NCBI GenBank assembly: GCA_964469165.1
Contig: CAYXXZ010000005.1
Coordinates: 1 to 64,000 of the forward strand
DNA from: CAYXXZ01 sp964469165
GTDB lineage: Bacteria > Pseudomonadota > Gammaproteobacteria > Pseudomonadales > Porticoccaceae
DNA: 64,000 bases
Direction: 5' to 3'
Positions 1-7,542 of this stretch are shown one piece after another. Below the pieces are notes generated by a model that did no database searches, had not been told where the DNA came from, and saw nothing but the letters and a program-made list of their open reading frames with translations. Both the position numbers and the translations under genes were made by a program. The number at the start of each line of letters is the position of its first letter. The first letter of the stretch is position 1.

Positions 1-120
1 GTCAGTTGTCAGTTGTCAGTTGTCAGTTGTCAGTTGTCAGTTGTCAGTTGTCAGTAAGCGTGACTCCCCCCTGATAACTGTCAACTGAAAACTGTGAACT
101 GTGAACTGTGAACTGTGAAG
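1..120. repeat. Heptamer-array palindromic element, copy 1 (cut by window edge)
   Basis: Seven full GTCAGTT heptamers plus a partial one occupy 1-55. A short centre follows (AAGCGTGACTCCCCCCTGAT), then a right array at 76-120 of AACTGTC, AACTGAA and repeated AACTGTG units. The right array is roughly the reverse complement of the left, so the whole can fold into a long hairpin. The same architecture and a similar centre recur at 1308-1414 on the other side of aroC. The left boundary lies outside the window. Confidence 0.85.
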
Positions 121-170
121 ATAGAAACCACGCGGCCTGGCGGCAAGCTGGAACTCACGCTGAACCCACA

Positions 171-1253
171 TCAGAGCCTGACACCACCCTTCACATCGCC
201 GTTCTGGCCGCGCTGGCGCAAGGCGTGATCCATGAGGACGATCGCCATCATGGCCTCGGCAATGGGGACGGCGCGAATGCCCACGCAGGGATCGTGGCGA
301 CCGGTAGTGATGATCTCGATGGGGTCGCCGTTGACGTCGATCGATTGGCCCGGGATGCGCAGGCTCGACGTGGGTTTGAGCGCAAGATGGGCGACCACGT
401 CCTGACCACTGGAGATACCGCCGAGAACGCCACCGGCATTGTTGGATAAAAACCCTTGCGGCGACATTTCGTCGCGGTGCTCGGTACCCTTCTGCGCGAC
501 ACTGGCGAAACCGGCGCCGACCTCGACGCCTTTGACGGCGTTGATTCCCATCATGGCGTGAGCAATATCCGCATCGAGTCGGTCGAACACCGGCTCACCC
601 CAACCGGGGGGCACAGCGCTGGCGCACACGCTCACGCGCGCGCCGATCGAGTTGCCTTCCTTGATGAGCGCCTGCATATAAGCCTCAAGTTCCGGTATCC
701 GGTCGGGGTCTGCACAGAAGAAGGCGTTTTGGTCGATTGCCGCCTTGTCCTTCAGATCCAGTCCGATAGGGCCGAGCTGACTGAGCCAGCCGTAGATCTC
801 GACACCGAAGCGCTCTTTGAGGTATTTCTTGGCGATGCCGCCCGCCGCCACCCGCATGGCCGTTTCCCGCGCCGACGAGCGTCCGCCGCCGCGGTAATCG
901 CGAATGCCATACTTCTGCTGGTAGGTGTAATCGGCGTGCGCGGGCCGGAACTGATCCTTGATCTTTGAATAATCCTTGGAGCGTTGATCCGTATTTTCGA
1001 TGACCATGCCGATGGGCGTGCCGGTGGTCTTGCCTTCGAACACACCGGAGAGAATCCTCACCTCGTCGCCCTCGCGGCGCTGGGTGGTATAGCGGGACTG
1101 GCCGGGCTTGCGGCGATCGAGATCGACCTGCAGATCCGCCTCGCTAAGCGCCATTCCCGGCGGGCAGCCATCGACGATGCAGCCGAGGGCAAGACCGTGG
1201 CTCTCGCCGAACGTAGTGACGGTGAATAATTTGCCTATGCTGTTGCCGGACAA
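171..1253 (-). CDS. aroC: Chorismate synthase
   Basis: Catalyses the last shikimate-pathway step, 5-enolpyruvylshikimate-3-phosphate to chorismate, a cytosolic reaction requiring reduced FMN. The protein has 360 residues, the usual bacterial length. The family signatures are visible: GESHG at residues 16-20, GGGRSSARETAMRVAAGG at about 122-139, and RHDPCVGIRAVPIAEAM in the C-terminal third. The ATG at 1253 gives the standard N-terminus (MSGNSIGKLFTVTTFGESHG). The gene is bracketed by two heptamer-repeat palindromes, with prmB upstream in the same direction, an arrangement seen in several gammaproteobacteria. Long ORFs on the opposite strand are shadows of its codon bias. Confidence 0.97.
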   Translation of the reverse strand: MSGNSIGKLFTVTTFGESHGLALGCIVDGCPPGMALSEADLQVDLDRRKPGQSRYTTQRREGDEVRILSGVFEGKTTGTPIGMVIENTDQRSKDYSKIKDQFRPAHADYTYQQKYGIRDYRGGGRSSARETAMRVAAGGIAKKYLKERFGVEIYGWLSQLGPIGLDLKDKAAIDQNAFFCADPDRIPELEAYMQALIKEGNSIGARVSVCASAVPPGWGEPVFDRLDADIAHAMMGINAVKGVEVGAGFASVAQKGTEHRDEMSPQGFLSNNAGGVLGGISSGQDVVAHLALKPTSSLRIPGQSIDVNGDPIEIITTGRHDPCVGIRAVPIAEAMMAIVLMDHALRQRGQNGDVKGGVRL

Positions 1254-1307
1254 TGGAAAATCCTCTCGAAAGCGACGATTTTAACCCATACGGGTGGAGC
1301 TGTGTCT

Positions 1308-1414
1308 GTCAGTTCACAGTTCACAGTTCACAGTTCACAGTTCACAGTTCACAGTTCACAGTTCACAGGATGAGCGTGGCACCCCCCTGTTAACTGTGAA
1401 CTGTGAACTGATAA
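1308..1414. repeat. Heptamer-array palindromic element, copy 2
   Basis: The left array at 1308-1370 is one GTCAGTT, seven CACAGTT and a final CACAGGA. A centre TGAGCGTGGCACCCCCCTGTT follows, closely resembling the centre of the element at 1-120, and then a shorter inverse array of AACTGTG units ending in AACTGATAACT. It lies exactly between aroC and the stop codon of prmB. The unequal array lengths in the two copies suggest slipped-strand expansion and contraction. Confidence 0.88.
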
Positions 1415-2311
1415 CTAACCCGCCAAATCATCCCTGCGTAGCATGAACACGCCGCCGCCGCCGCGTTCGAATTCCACCCAGGTGAACGGCAGCGTTGGAA
1501 AGGCCTCTTCCAGTGCTGGCCAGGAGTTGCCGACTTCCACCACCAGCACGCCTTCGGGATTCAGGAAATCCGCCGCCTGCGCCAACAGCCTGCGGGTAAA
1601 GTCCAGGCCATCCGCGCCGGAGGCCAGCGCCAGAATGGGCTCGTGGCTGTATTCGGGCGGTATGACGGCAAGGTCAGCGGCATCGACATAGGGTGGATTG
1701 CTCACGATCAGGTCGAATGTTTTCCCTTGCAGCGCCTCGAACAGATCGGACTCCACCACTTCAGTCCGCGCTTCCAGCTTGTGAGCGCGCACGTTGTCGC
1801 GGGCAACGTTCAGCGCCTCGGCGGAGATATCGCTGAGCACCACGCGCGCTTCCGGAAACGCATAGGCACAGGCGATACCGATACAGCCACTGCCTGCACA
1901 GAGATCGAGGATATCGCGAGGCTCTCCGCTCAACCACGGCTCGAAGCCCTGCTCGATCAGCTCCGCAATGGGTGAGCGGGGAATCAGCACATACTCATCG
2001 ACGCGAAACCGGAGGCCCGCAAACCAGGCTTCGCCCGTCAGGTAAGGCGCGGGCACCCGCTCGCGCACTCTTCGCGTAACGATTTCAACGACGCTTTCCT
2101 TCTCCTCGGTTGTCAGGCGCGCATCGAGAAAACGCTGATCACCTCCCGCGGGCAGACTCAACACATGATTGATCAGATGCAGCGCTTCATCCCAGCCATT
2201 GTCGGTGCCGTGACCGAAAAAGAGCTCTGCACGATTGAAGGCGGAAACCGCCCAGCGCAGAAAATCTCTAATTGTGTGAAGCTCTTGAACGATACCCTTG
2301 GTGGATTCCAT
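1415..2311 (-). CDS. prmB: Ribosomal protein uL3 glutamine N5-methyltransferase
   Basis: A SAM-dependent class I methyltransferase that methylates a glutamine of ribosomal protein uL3; the homologous HemK/PrmC acts on release factors. The 298-residue protein has the PrmB-type N-terminal helical region, the SAM-binding motif LDLCAGSGCIGIACA at about residue 136, and the catalytic VSNPPYVDAADL motif. In the family the NPPY tetrapeptide holds the substrate glutamine amide. Location next to aroC and folE favours PrmB over PrmC, which normally sits with prfA. The start is an ATG at 2311. A heptamer palindrome abuts the stop codon and may affect transcription past the gene. Confidence 0.93.
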   Translation of the reverse strand: MESTKGIVQELHTIRDFLRWAVSAFNRAELFFGHGTDNGWDEALHLINHVLSLPAGGDQRFLDARLTTEEKESVVEIVTRRVRERVPAPYLTGEAWFAGLRFRVDEYVLIPRSPIAELIEQGFEPWLSGEPRDILDLCAGSGCIGIACAYAFPEARVVLSDISAEALNVARDNVRAHKLEARTEVVESDLFEALQGKTFDLIVSNPPYVDAADLAVIPPEYSHEPILALASGADGLDFTRRLLAQAADFLNPEGVLVVEVGNSWPALEEAFPTLPFTWVEFERGGGGVFMLRRDDLAG

Positions 2312-2424
2312 GACTGTGCTGCCGAAAAGGCGCTATTGTATCCGCAAGGCACAAAATTCGCTTTACCTTTATGACACTCTGCCTTAGGGTTGCGCCTTGA
2401 TCGTTTTTTTGGGGGTTTTCAGGC

Positions 2425-2970
2425 ATGAAAGAGGCTTTCGCTCACATCATCACCAGCGTCGGCGAAGATCCGAGCCGCCCCGGGCTGGTGGATACGCCGG
2501 AACGTGCCGCCAAAGCCTTCGAATTTCTCACCAAGGGCTACCACCAAAGCCTCGATGATGTCATCAATGGCGCACTGTTTCCCAGCGACTCCAGCGAAAT
2601 GGTGATGGTCACCGACATCGAGCTGTACTCGCTGTGCGAACACCACCTGTTGCCCTTCGTGGGCAAATGTCACGTCGCCTACATTCCCAACGGCAAGGTT
2701 CTCGGCTTGTCGAAAGTTGCGCGCATCGTCGATATGTATGCGCGTCGCCTGCAGATACAGGAAAACCTGGTGATGCAGATCGCCACTACCATCGAAGACG
2801 TGACCAATGCCCTGGGCGTTGCCGTGATCATCGAAGCGCGGCACATGTGCATGATGATGCGTGGCGTCGAAAAACAGAATTCGTCCATGAAAACCTCCGC
2901 CATGCTTGGCTGCTTCCGCACCAGCCAGGCGACGCGCGCGGAATTTCTGTCTCTGTTGCCCCGCGATTGA
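2425..2970 (+). CDS. folE: GTP cyclohydrolase I (type IA)
   Basis: Converts GTP to 7,8-dihydroneopterin triphosphate, the entry step of tetrahydrofolate synthesis. The 181-residue length is normal. The zinc-site motif LYSLCEHHLLPFVGKCHVAY carries the Cys and His ligands, and EARHMCMMMRGVEKQNSSMKT with LGCF near the C-terminus completes the active site. The cysteine and histidine ligands needed for the zinc-dependent IA type are present. The gene is divergent from prmB and faces the hydrolase gene, whose stop codon lies only two bases beyond its own. Confidence 0.97.
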   Translation: MKEAFAHIITSVGEDPSRPGLVDTPERAAKAFEFLTKGYHQSLDDVINGALFPSDSSEMVMVTDIELYSLCEHHLLPFVGKCHVAYIPNGKVLGLSKVARIVDMYARRLQIQENLVMQIATTIEDVTNALGVAVIIEARHMCMMMRGVEKQNSSMKTSAMLGCFRTSQATRAEFLSLLPRD

Positions 2971-2972
2971 AA

Positions 2973-3812
2973 TCAGCTGTGAAGAAACCCGCGAATTACG
3001 TCAGCCACGTTTCCTACGCTCTCTTCCATATGCAAGTGATGACCGCCGTTCATCAGTTCGACACTGATGTTGGCGTTCAGTCCCAGCAGGTGGCGGTGGT
3101 AGGGCGACACCTCTTGTCCCGCCAGCATCAGTAAAGACGGACAGTCGATACGCTTGACGAAAGCCTCAGTGTGGGCCAGGGTCAACTTGACTTCGGAGGC
3201 ACCGCGCAAGCGGTGATCCGCGCGCCAGTAAAATCCCTCCTTTCCTTGTCCAACGCCGCGCCGGGCAATCGCCAGGGCCGCCTTGCGGGACAGTGCGATA
3301 GGCCCTTTCAGCCGCGGTGCTATGGCGTCATCGAGTGAGGGATAGAAGGTGGTGCCGCGCGCCACATAGCGCTCCTTGTCGGCGATGGCGCGGGCGAGCT
3401 GGAGCGGCGCATCTTCGGCCCGGACCGTCTCCGGCAAAAAACCGTCCAACATCACCAGCGCGGCCACTTTGTCGGGAAAAGTGCCTGCAAACAGGGACGC
3501 GATGGCCGCACCGCGCGAGTGACCGACCAAGGAGAAGCGCTCCCAGCCCAGGCGTTGCACCAGCGCATGAATCTCGCCGACGTCCTGCCAGATGTTGTAA
3601 GGCGAGTCGAGCGAGCGGTGATCCGTGAGACCATGGCCAGCCAGATCGGGCGCGACGACCCGGTGGTTCGTCAACAACGGAGCGAGAAAATCGAAACTGG
3701 CGCTGTTGTCGAGCCAGCCGTGCAACGCCAGCAAGGGCATGTGCGCTTGCGGATGCCACAATTGGCACGCAAACGTCTTGCCCGCCACAGTAAAACTCTG
3801 TTCCTCCACCAT
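2973..3812 (-). CDS. Alpha/beta-fold hydrolase
   Basis: A single-domain alpha/beta hydrolase of about 279 residues with unknown substrate. Visible elements are the oxyanion segment LLALHGWLDNSASF, a VAPDLAGHG strand turn, the nucleophile elbow SLVGHSRGAA (serine in GHSRG), and the catalytic histidine in NGGHHLHME near the C-terminus. I chose the ATG at 3812 because it overlaps the sixA stop as TGATG, a typical translational-coupling junction; a GTG at 3830 would add six residues. It is the last gene of the DUF4389-sixA-hydrolase unit. Its sequence resembles esterases and epoxide-hydrolase-like enzymes, but no specific activity can be assigned. Confidence 0.85.
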   Translation of the reverse strand: MVEEQSFTVAGKTFACQLWHPQAHMPLLALHGWLDNSASFDFLAPLLTNHRVVAPDLAGHGLTDHRSLDSPYNIWQDVGEIHALVQRLGWERFSLVGHSRGAAIASLFAGTFPDKVAALVMLDGFLPETVRAEDAPLQLARAIADKERYVARGTTFYPSLDDAIAPRLKGPIALSRKAALAIARRGVGQGKEGFYWRADHRLRGASEVKLTLAHTEAFVKRIDCPSLLMLAGQEVSPYHRHLLGLNANISVELMNGGHHLHMEESVGNVADVIRGFLHS

Positions 3813-4273
3813 CACGGATACCTGTGCCACAGCAGGCTTGCGCCACCTCGGACGAAGGCGATAACATCGAGTGCGTACAGGCCGGAAGTGGGCACCCCAT
3901 GGCGCAGGCTGTCATCGTCGACGAGCCACGAAAGCAGCTTGCCCAATAGCGGCTGGTGAGCCACCAGCATCAACGGCCACTGGCTGTTCGTTTCAAGCTC
4001 CGTGGCAAGTTGCTCCAGCGGTGTTTCCGGACGCAACGCTTCGCTGATCCGGTGCGCTGCGTCGCGGCAGGACAAGACGGTCGCAGCGATCCCCGCTGTC
4101 TGCCGGGCGCGCCGCAGGGGACTGCTCCACAGGCACGGACATTCAGCGGCCAGCAGCGAAGCTGCCGCAGCAAACACGTTGCGGGTTTCCTCCGCTCCGC
4201 GCGGCGTCAGCGCCCGCTCATCGTCGTGAGCGGCGTGCCCGGCCTCACCGTGACGGACGAGATAAAGGCGCAT
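3812..4273 (-). CDS. sixA: Phosphohistidine phosphatase SixA
   Basis: A small (153-residue) histidine phosphatase. Family members such as E. coli SixA remove phosphate from phosphohistidine, for example on HPt domains or the nitrogen PTS. The N-terminus MRLYLVRHGEAGHA carries the catalytic RHG motif, SSPLRRARQTA is the second arginine region, and LVAHQPLLGKLLSWL holds the second catalytic histidine. The start ATG overlaps the stop of the upstream DUF4389 gene (TGATG) and its own stop overlaps the next start in the same way, so the three genes form a tightly coupled operon. Confidence 0.9.
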   Translation of the reverse strand: MRLYLVRHGEAGHAAHDDERALTPRGAEETRNVFAAAASLLAAECPCLWSSPLRRARQTAGIAATVLSCRDAAHRISEALRPETPLEQLATELETNSQWPLMLVAHQPLLGKLLSWLVDDDSLRHGVPTSGLYALDVIAFVRGGASLLWHRYP

Positions 4274-4692
4274 CAGGGTTCGCGAACGTCGTCAAAGCCA
4301 TCATTGCGCGGCTCTTGCGGAGTCGGCTCGGGCGCCACACCCAGTGCCGGTGGAGTACTCTCCTCCCCGGATTCGGGTTCAGGCTCAGGTGCGAACACAG
4401 GCGGCACGGTTTCTTCCTCCGCCACAGGCCAATCCTGAAAGGGATAGGGCTTTTCCTCACTGGCAAAAGTGAGAAACCGGTAGACCTGCTCGGTCCAGCG
4501 CGCAATCGAGTCCCCCCAGCCCCGCAGCCTGACACTGGCCTCGCTATTGAGCAAAACCATGACAAACTGCACGATTCCGATGATTCCCACCGCGGCGCGC
4601 GCCAACCAGGAAAACAGCCAGAACAGAATCATGTAGATCAGCCGAATCCACAGATCCGGATTAGTCAGGTTGGATTGCCTGGGCTCAGCCAT
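4273..4692 (-). CDS. DUF4389 family inner-membrane protein
   Basis: A protein of 139 residues from the ATG at 4692, which is preceded by a GAGG ribosome-binding site; an upstream in-frame start at 4722 would add ten residues. Residues about 15-55 form one or two membrane segments (IRLIYMILFWLFSWLARAAV and IIGIVQFVMVLL), followed by LRGWGDSIARWTEQVYRFLTFASEEKPYPF, a pattern of the DUF4389 family. The C-terminal tail is acidic and proline-rich (PVFAPEPEPESGEESTPP). Function is unknown. It leads the operon with sixA and the hydrolase. Confidence 0.82.
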   Translation of the reverse strand: MAEPRQSNLTNPDLWIRLIYMILFWLFSWLARAAVGIIGIVQFVMVLLNSEASVRLRGWGDSIARWTEQVYRFLTFASEEKPYPFQDWPVAEEETVPPVFAPEPEPESGEESTPPALGVAPEPTPQEPRNDGFDDVREP

Positions 4693-4921
4693 CGTCGTAC
4701 CTCGTTTGGAATTCAACATCATTATGCCGTTTGCAGAGCTGCTGGTTGATCTCAGCTCCCCGGCACTCTGTGATTATAAAGGGTTTTCATTGCTTACATC
4801 CGCCCGTAAAGCAGCTTGAATGCGCCCGGCCGCCATGAGAATGCTTCTTATTGACATTCGAAAACCCTGCTTATTAAATGGCAGCGATCAAGACTTCCGG
4901 GCATGAAGCCCTACATTCTCT

Positions 4922-6214
4922 ATGGATGGACACAATCCCTCTCTGTTCCGCGCCGAGGCTCTCTCCTCGCAAAATTCAGCGCATCTTGGACGCGTTCTGA
5001 TCCATCAACCCTGGGGTTACACCGTCGCCGCCACCGTTTCAGGCATACTGATTCTGCTCGTCATCTCGTTTGCCTGGTTCGGCACCTACACGCGCAAGAC
5101 AACGGTCAGCGGCTTGTTGGTGCCGGCCGAGGGCGTACTGCGCCTGACGGCACCAGGAACGGGGACCCTGAGCCAGGTCAATGTCACGGAGGGACAACGC
5201 GTCGAAGCCGGAGACCGCCTATTCATCCTCTCTGGTGAACGGCTATCAAGCAGTGGCGGCGTCCAGGAATCGATCGGCAAACAATTGCATCGGCGCCTCG
5301 CTATCCTGAAACGCAACCATGTGCTGATCGATGATCGTCTGGCAGGTCAGATGCGCATGCTCGATAGCCGTCTGGCCACCATCGACGGAGAGTTGGAGCA
5401 ATTCGCACAGGAAATCCGGCTCATCGCACGCCGTGAGGAACTCGCCAGAATGCAATTGCAACGGCAGCAGAAACTCGTTGACGCCGGATTCATCGCCGCA
5501 GCTCAGCAACAGAAAGACGAGGCCGATCTACTGGTATTGCAAGGCCAGAGACAGGCCATCCAGCGCTCACGCACGAGCCTCGAGCGTGAGCGCGTGGAAC
5601 TGCAAGCACTGCGCCAGGACGCCAAATTGCGCCATCGCAGCGAAATAGCCGATCTCGACAACGGTCTGGCCATGATCAGACAAGAGCAGGCGGAACATGA
5701 GGCGCGCACACAGCTGATCAGCACAGCGCCCTTCGCCGGCGTGGTGACCGGGCTGAACGTGCAGCGGGGCCAGCAGATCGCTGCCGGCTCCCTACTGGCC
5801 AGCCTAATCCCAGTGGATGCGCCACTGACGGCGCAACTCTACGCCACATCACGGCAGGCTGGCTTCATCGAAGAAGGACAGCCCGTGCTCATGCGCTATG
5901 CAGCCTATCCCTACCAGAAATTCGGCATGGCCCGCGGCCAGGTGGACGAGGTGGCAAAAAGCCCCTACGCCCTTCAAGAACTGCCACCTCACATCGCCAG
6001 TGCGGCGCAGCCTGCCGGTCCAATCCAGATTGGCGGCGAGCTTTTCTACCGAATCACTGTGAAACTCGACGCTCAAACCATCGATGTCTATGGCCAGCGT
6101 CAACCATTGCAGGCCGGCATGGTGCTGGAAGCAGACGTCGTGCAAGACCGGCGCAGGATGTACGAATGGGCACTGGAGCCGCTCTATTCGGTAACCAGGA
6201 AAATGGCCCATTGA
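4922..6214 (+). CDS. HlyD-family periplasmic adaptor of a bacteriocin exporter
   Basis: A membrane-fusion protein of 430 residues. A single membrane segment (about residues 36-58, YTVAATVSGILILLVISFAW) follows a short cytoplasmic N-terminus. Next come a lipoyl-like half (LRLTAPGTGTLSQVNVTEGQRVEAGDRLFIL), a long coiled coil (about 110-260, rich in LAIL/ELEQ/RERVEL heptads), the second lipoyl half (STAPFAGVVTGLNVQRGQQI) and a C-terminal beta-barrel region. This is the CvaA/RaxA-type architecture that works with C39-peptidase ABC transporters and an outer-membrane TolC. Such a transporter is encoded at 8732, and no TolC lies in the window. It opens the bacteriocin gene set. Confidence 0.9.
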   Translation: MDGHNPSLFRAEALSSQNSAHLGRVLIHQPWGYTVAATVSGILILLVISFAWFGTYTRKTTVSGLLVPAEGVLRLTAPGTGTLSQVNVTEGQRVEAGDRLFILSGERLSSSGGVQESIGKQLHRRLAILKRNHVLIDDRLAGQMRMLDSRLATIDGELEQFAQEIRLIARREELARMQLQRQQKLVDAGFIAAAQQQKDEADLLVLQGQRQAIQRSRTSLERERVELQALRQDAKLRHRSEIADLDNGLAMIRQEQAEHEARTQLISTAPFAGVVTGLNVQRGQQIAAGSLLASLIPVDAPLTAQLYATSRQAGFIEEGQPVLMRYAAYPYQKFGMARGQVDEVAKSPYALQELPPHIASAAQPAGPIQIGGELFYRITVKLDAQTIDVYGQRQPLQAGMVLEADVVQDRRRMYEWALEPLYSVTRKMAH

Positions 6215-6243
6215 CAAGCTGTGGCACGGAAAGGAGCGTCCAT

Positions 6244-6441
6244 ATGAACATAACGGAGAGAGAACAGGATATTCTGAAACTGCTGATCAGAGGCAAAACC
6301 AACAAAGAGATTGCGAGGGAACTGGATATAAGCCGTCATACCGTGCGGGATCATGTCTCATCCCTGCTGCGCAAACGAGGCGCGACCACTCGAACGGAAC
6401 TGGTCTCCCGCCATATAAAGAATACCGAAGGGCACGATTGA
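6244..6441 (+). CDS. Stand-alone LuxR-type HTH regulator
   Basis: A 65-residue protein that is essentially only the GerE/LuxR DNA-binding domain: LTxREQDILKLLIRGKTNKEIARELDIS followed by the recognition helix HTVRDHVSSLLRKRGATTRTEL. There is no sensory or receiver domain. The ATG at 6244 has a strong AAGGAG site about ten bases upstream; an in-frame ATG at 6166 inside hlyD is less likely. Its place inside the bacteriocin gene set, 29 bases after hlyD, suggests control of precursor and transporter expression. A small palindrome just downstream could be its operator. Confidence 0.85.
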   Translation: MNITEREQDILKLLIRGKTNKEIARELDISRHTVRDHVSSLLRKRGATTRTELVSRHIKNTEGHD

Positions 6442-6462
6442 ATCACGCCAAACAGCCGCCCC

Positions 6463-6476
6463 CCTACATTTGTAGG
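6463..6476. promoter_or_regulatory. Candidate operator palindrome upstream of the peptide genes
   Basis: CCTACA-TT-TGTAGG is a perfect 6-bp inverted repeat with a 2-bp spacer. It lies between the LuxR-type regulator gene and the small membrane-protein and precursor genes. Its position suits a binding site for the regulator or another dimeric protein, but binding is inferred only from symmetry and location. Confidence 0.4.
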
Positions 6477-6619
6477 ATATGCACATCAGCACAGCGCATC
6501 TACCATGAGCATGCACCAAGGAAAAAGACATTCGATCCTTAACACAATAAAATTTTTTATCTTCAATGGACTGAAAGCCAACAAGACGGTTGTTATGTTT
6601 AATTTCCCAAGAGATTTCA

Positions 6620-6934
6620 ATGAAAAGTTTCACCGCATCGTTTAGAAAAGCACTTTCTCGACCCAAGGTTGCTGCTTATCTTGTGGAAGGCATGATTTTG
6701 AGTGTAGCACTCCTATCAATCAATGCATGCATAAATGGAGATTTTTTAGAAGCCACAACAACTTTTGGCATGTCCATGATTCTTTGGAGTACGCTGGATC
6801 ACCCAGAAAAACTTACCCAGCCAATAACCAAACTCAAGGAGTACCACAATGACGACGGCAACAACCAGCCATTCGAATCCATCGGATTTATTATCTTCAT
6901 TTTTGGCTTGATAGGAGGAGCAATGAAAAACTGA
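6620..6934 (+). CDS. Small membrane protein in bacteriocin cluster (immunity candidate)
   Basis: A protein of 104 residues from the ATG at 6620, preceded by AAGAGA; an in-frame start ten codons earlier lacks a good site. A basic N-terminus (MKSFTASFRKALSRPKVAAY) precedes a hydrophobic segment (LVEGMILSVALLSINACI), a polar middle (LDHPEKLTQPITKLKEYH) and a second hydrophobic segment (FESIGFIIFIFGLIGGAM). I recognise no family. A small two-helix membrane protein directly upstream of a bacteriocin precursor is typical of an immunity protein. The AT-rich codon use contrasts with neighbouring chromosomal genes and suggests transfer. Confidence 0.65.
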   Translation: MKSFTASFRKALSRPKVAAYLVEGMILSVALLSINACINGDFLEATTTFGMSMILWSTLDHPEKLTQPITKLKEYHNDDGNNQPFESIGFIIFIFGLIGGAMKN

Positions 6935-6991
6935 CCAGAAATCACCCACTAACACTATGCACATGGACGCTATACAAATCAGGAGAAAAAA

Positions 6992-7234
6992 ATGAGAGAG
7001 CTATCTTTGAATGAAATGGAGCTGGTCGCAGGAAGCGGCGCGGTAGACACAATGAATGCCACAATTACTGGTGGAGCTACAGGTGCAGTCGCTTTAACCA
7101 CATTAAGAGGCGTTGCTCTGGGCTCACGTCTAGGCATTATTGGGGCAGTTGGCGGAGGAATAATAGGATTTGCAGCGGGGGTATATGACTGGTACCAAGA
7201 TGGAACCGATTATGGCGACGGGACAAATTACTAA
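6992..7234 (+). CDS. Microcin/bacteriocin precursor with double-glycine-type leader
   Basis: An 80-residue precursor. The first 15 residues, MRELSLNEMELVAGS, match the double-glycine leader rule: L and S at -12 and -11, E at -8, a hydrophobic residue at -7, V at -4, G at -2. They also closely resemble the colicin V leader MRTLTLNELDSVSGG, with Ser instead of the last Gly. Cleavage would release about 65 residues rich in Gly and Ala with two hydrophobic stretches (ATGAVALTTLRGVALGS and LGIIGAVGGGIIGFAAGVY) and an acidic, aromatic tail DWYQDGTDYGDGTNY. No core cysteines are present, so no disulfide is expected. AGGAGA lies five bases before the ATG. It is the likely cargo of the C39 transporter. 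Confidence 0.85.
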   Translation: MRELSLNEMELVAGSGAVDTMNATITGGATGAVALTTLRGVALGSRLGIIGAVGGGIIGFAAGVYDWYQDGTDYGDGTNY

Positions 7235-7272
7235 GGAGCAACTTCCACGACTTAACCTCTAGAGGCGGAACA

Positions 7273-7497
7273 ATGTCTTTAATTAATAATCGGGACAATC
7301 TGCTGAGTCAAGCAGCTATCTATACTTTCGGCCTGCTATCAACGATAGCATTAGCCTTTTCCATCTACTATCTTTTCCTCGGAATGCACAAAGATTCATT
7401 TATGTGCACACAAAGCATGCTACTTTCTTATATTCTGTATCGCGAGTTCAAGTGCTACAGGAATAAAAATAGCCAGCTGAAGACCAAAGATAACTGA
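7273..7497 (+). CDS. Small membrane protein downstream of precursor (immunity candidate)
   Basis: A 74-residue protein with two predicted membrane helices (QAAIYTFGLLSTIALAFSIYYLFLG and SMLLSYILYREF) and a basic, polar C-terminus (CYRNKNSQLKTKDN). A purine-rich GAGGCGGAA site precedes the ATG. It starts 38 bases after the precursor gene on the same strand, the classic place for a class II bacteriocin immunity gene. I recognise no family. Either this protein or the one at 6620 could protect the producer; sequence alone does not decide. Confidence 0.65.
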   Translation: MSLINNRDNLLSQAAIYTFGLLSTIALAFSIYYLFLGMHKDSFMCTQSMLLSYILYREFKCYRNKNSQLKTKDN

Positions 7498-7542
7498 CGA
7501 TCAGGAAATTCTAAAATTCAATGAGTCAAGGGCTGCAAATCC

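Noticed and set aside
1..1414. Heptamer arrays as a CRISPR array
   Set aside because: Units are 7 bases with no spacers, and the arrays are inverted around a centre; no cas genes are present.
6463..6476. TACA-TT-TGTA as a CopY/BlaI-type box
   Set aside because: It matches that half-site by letters, but no BlaI/CopY-like regulator or copper/beta-lactam gene is nearby; a site for the adjacent HTH protein is simpler.
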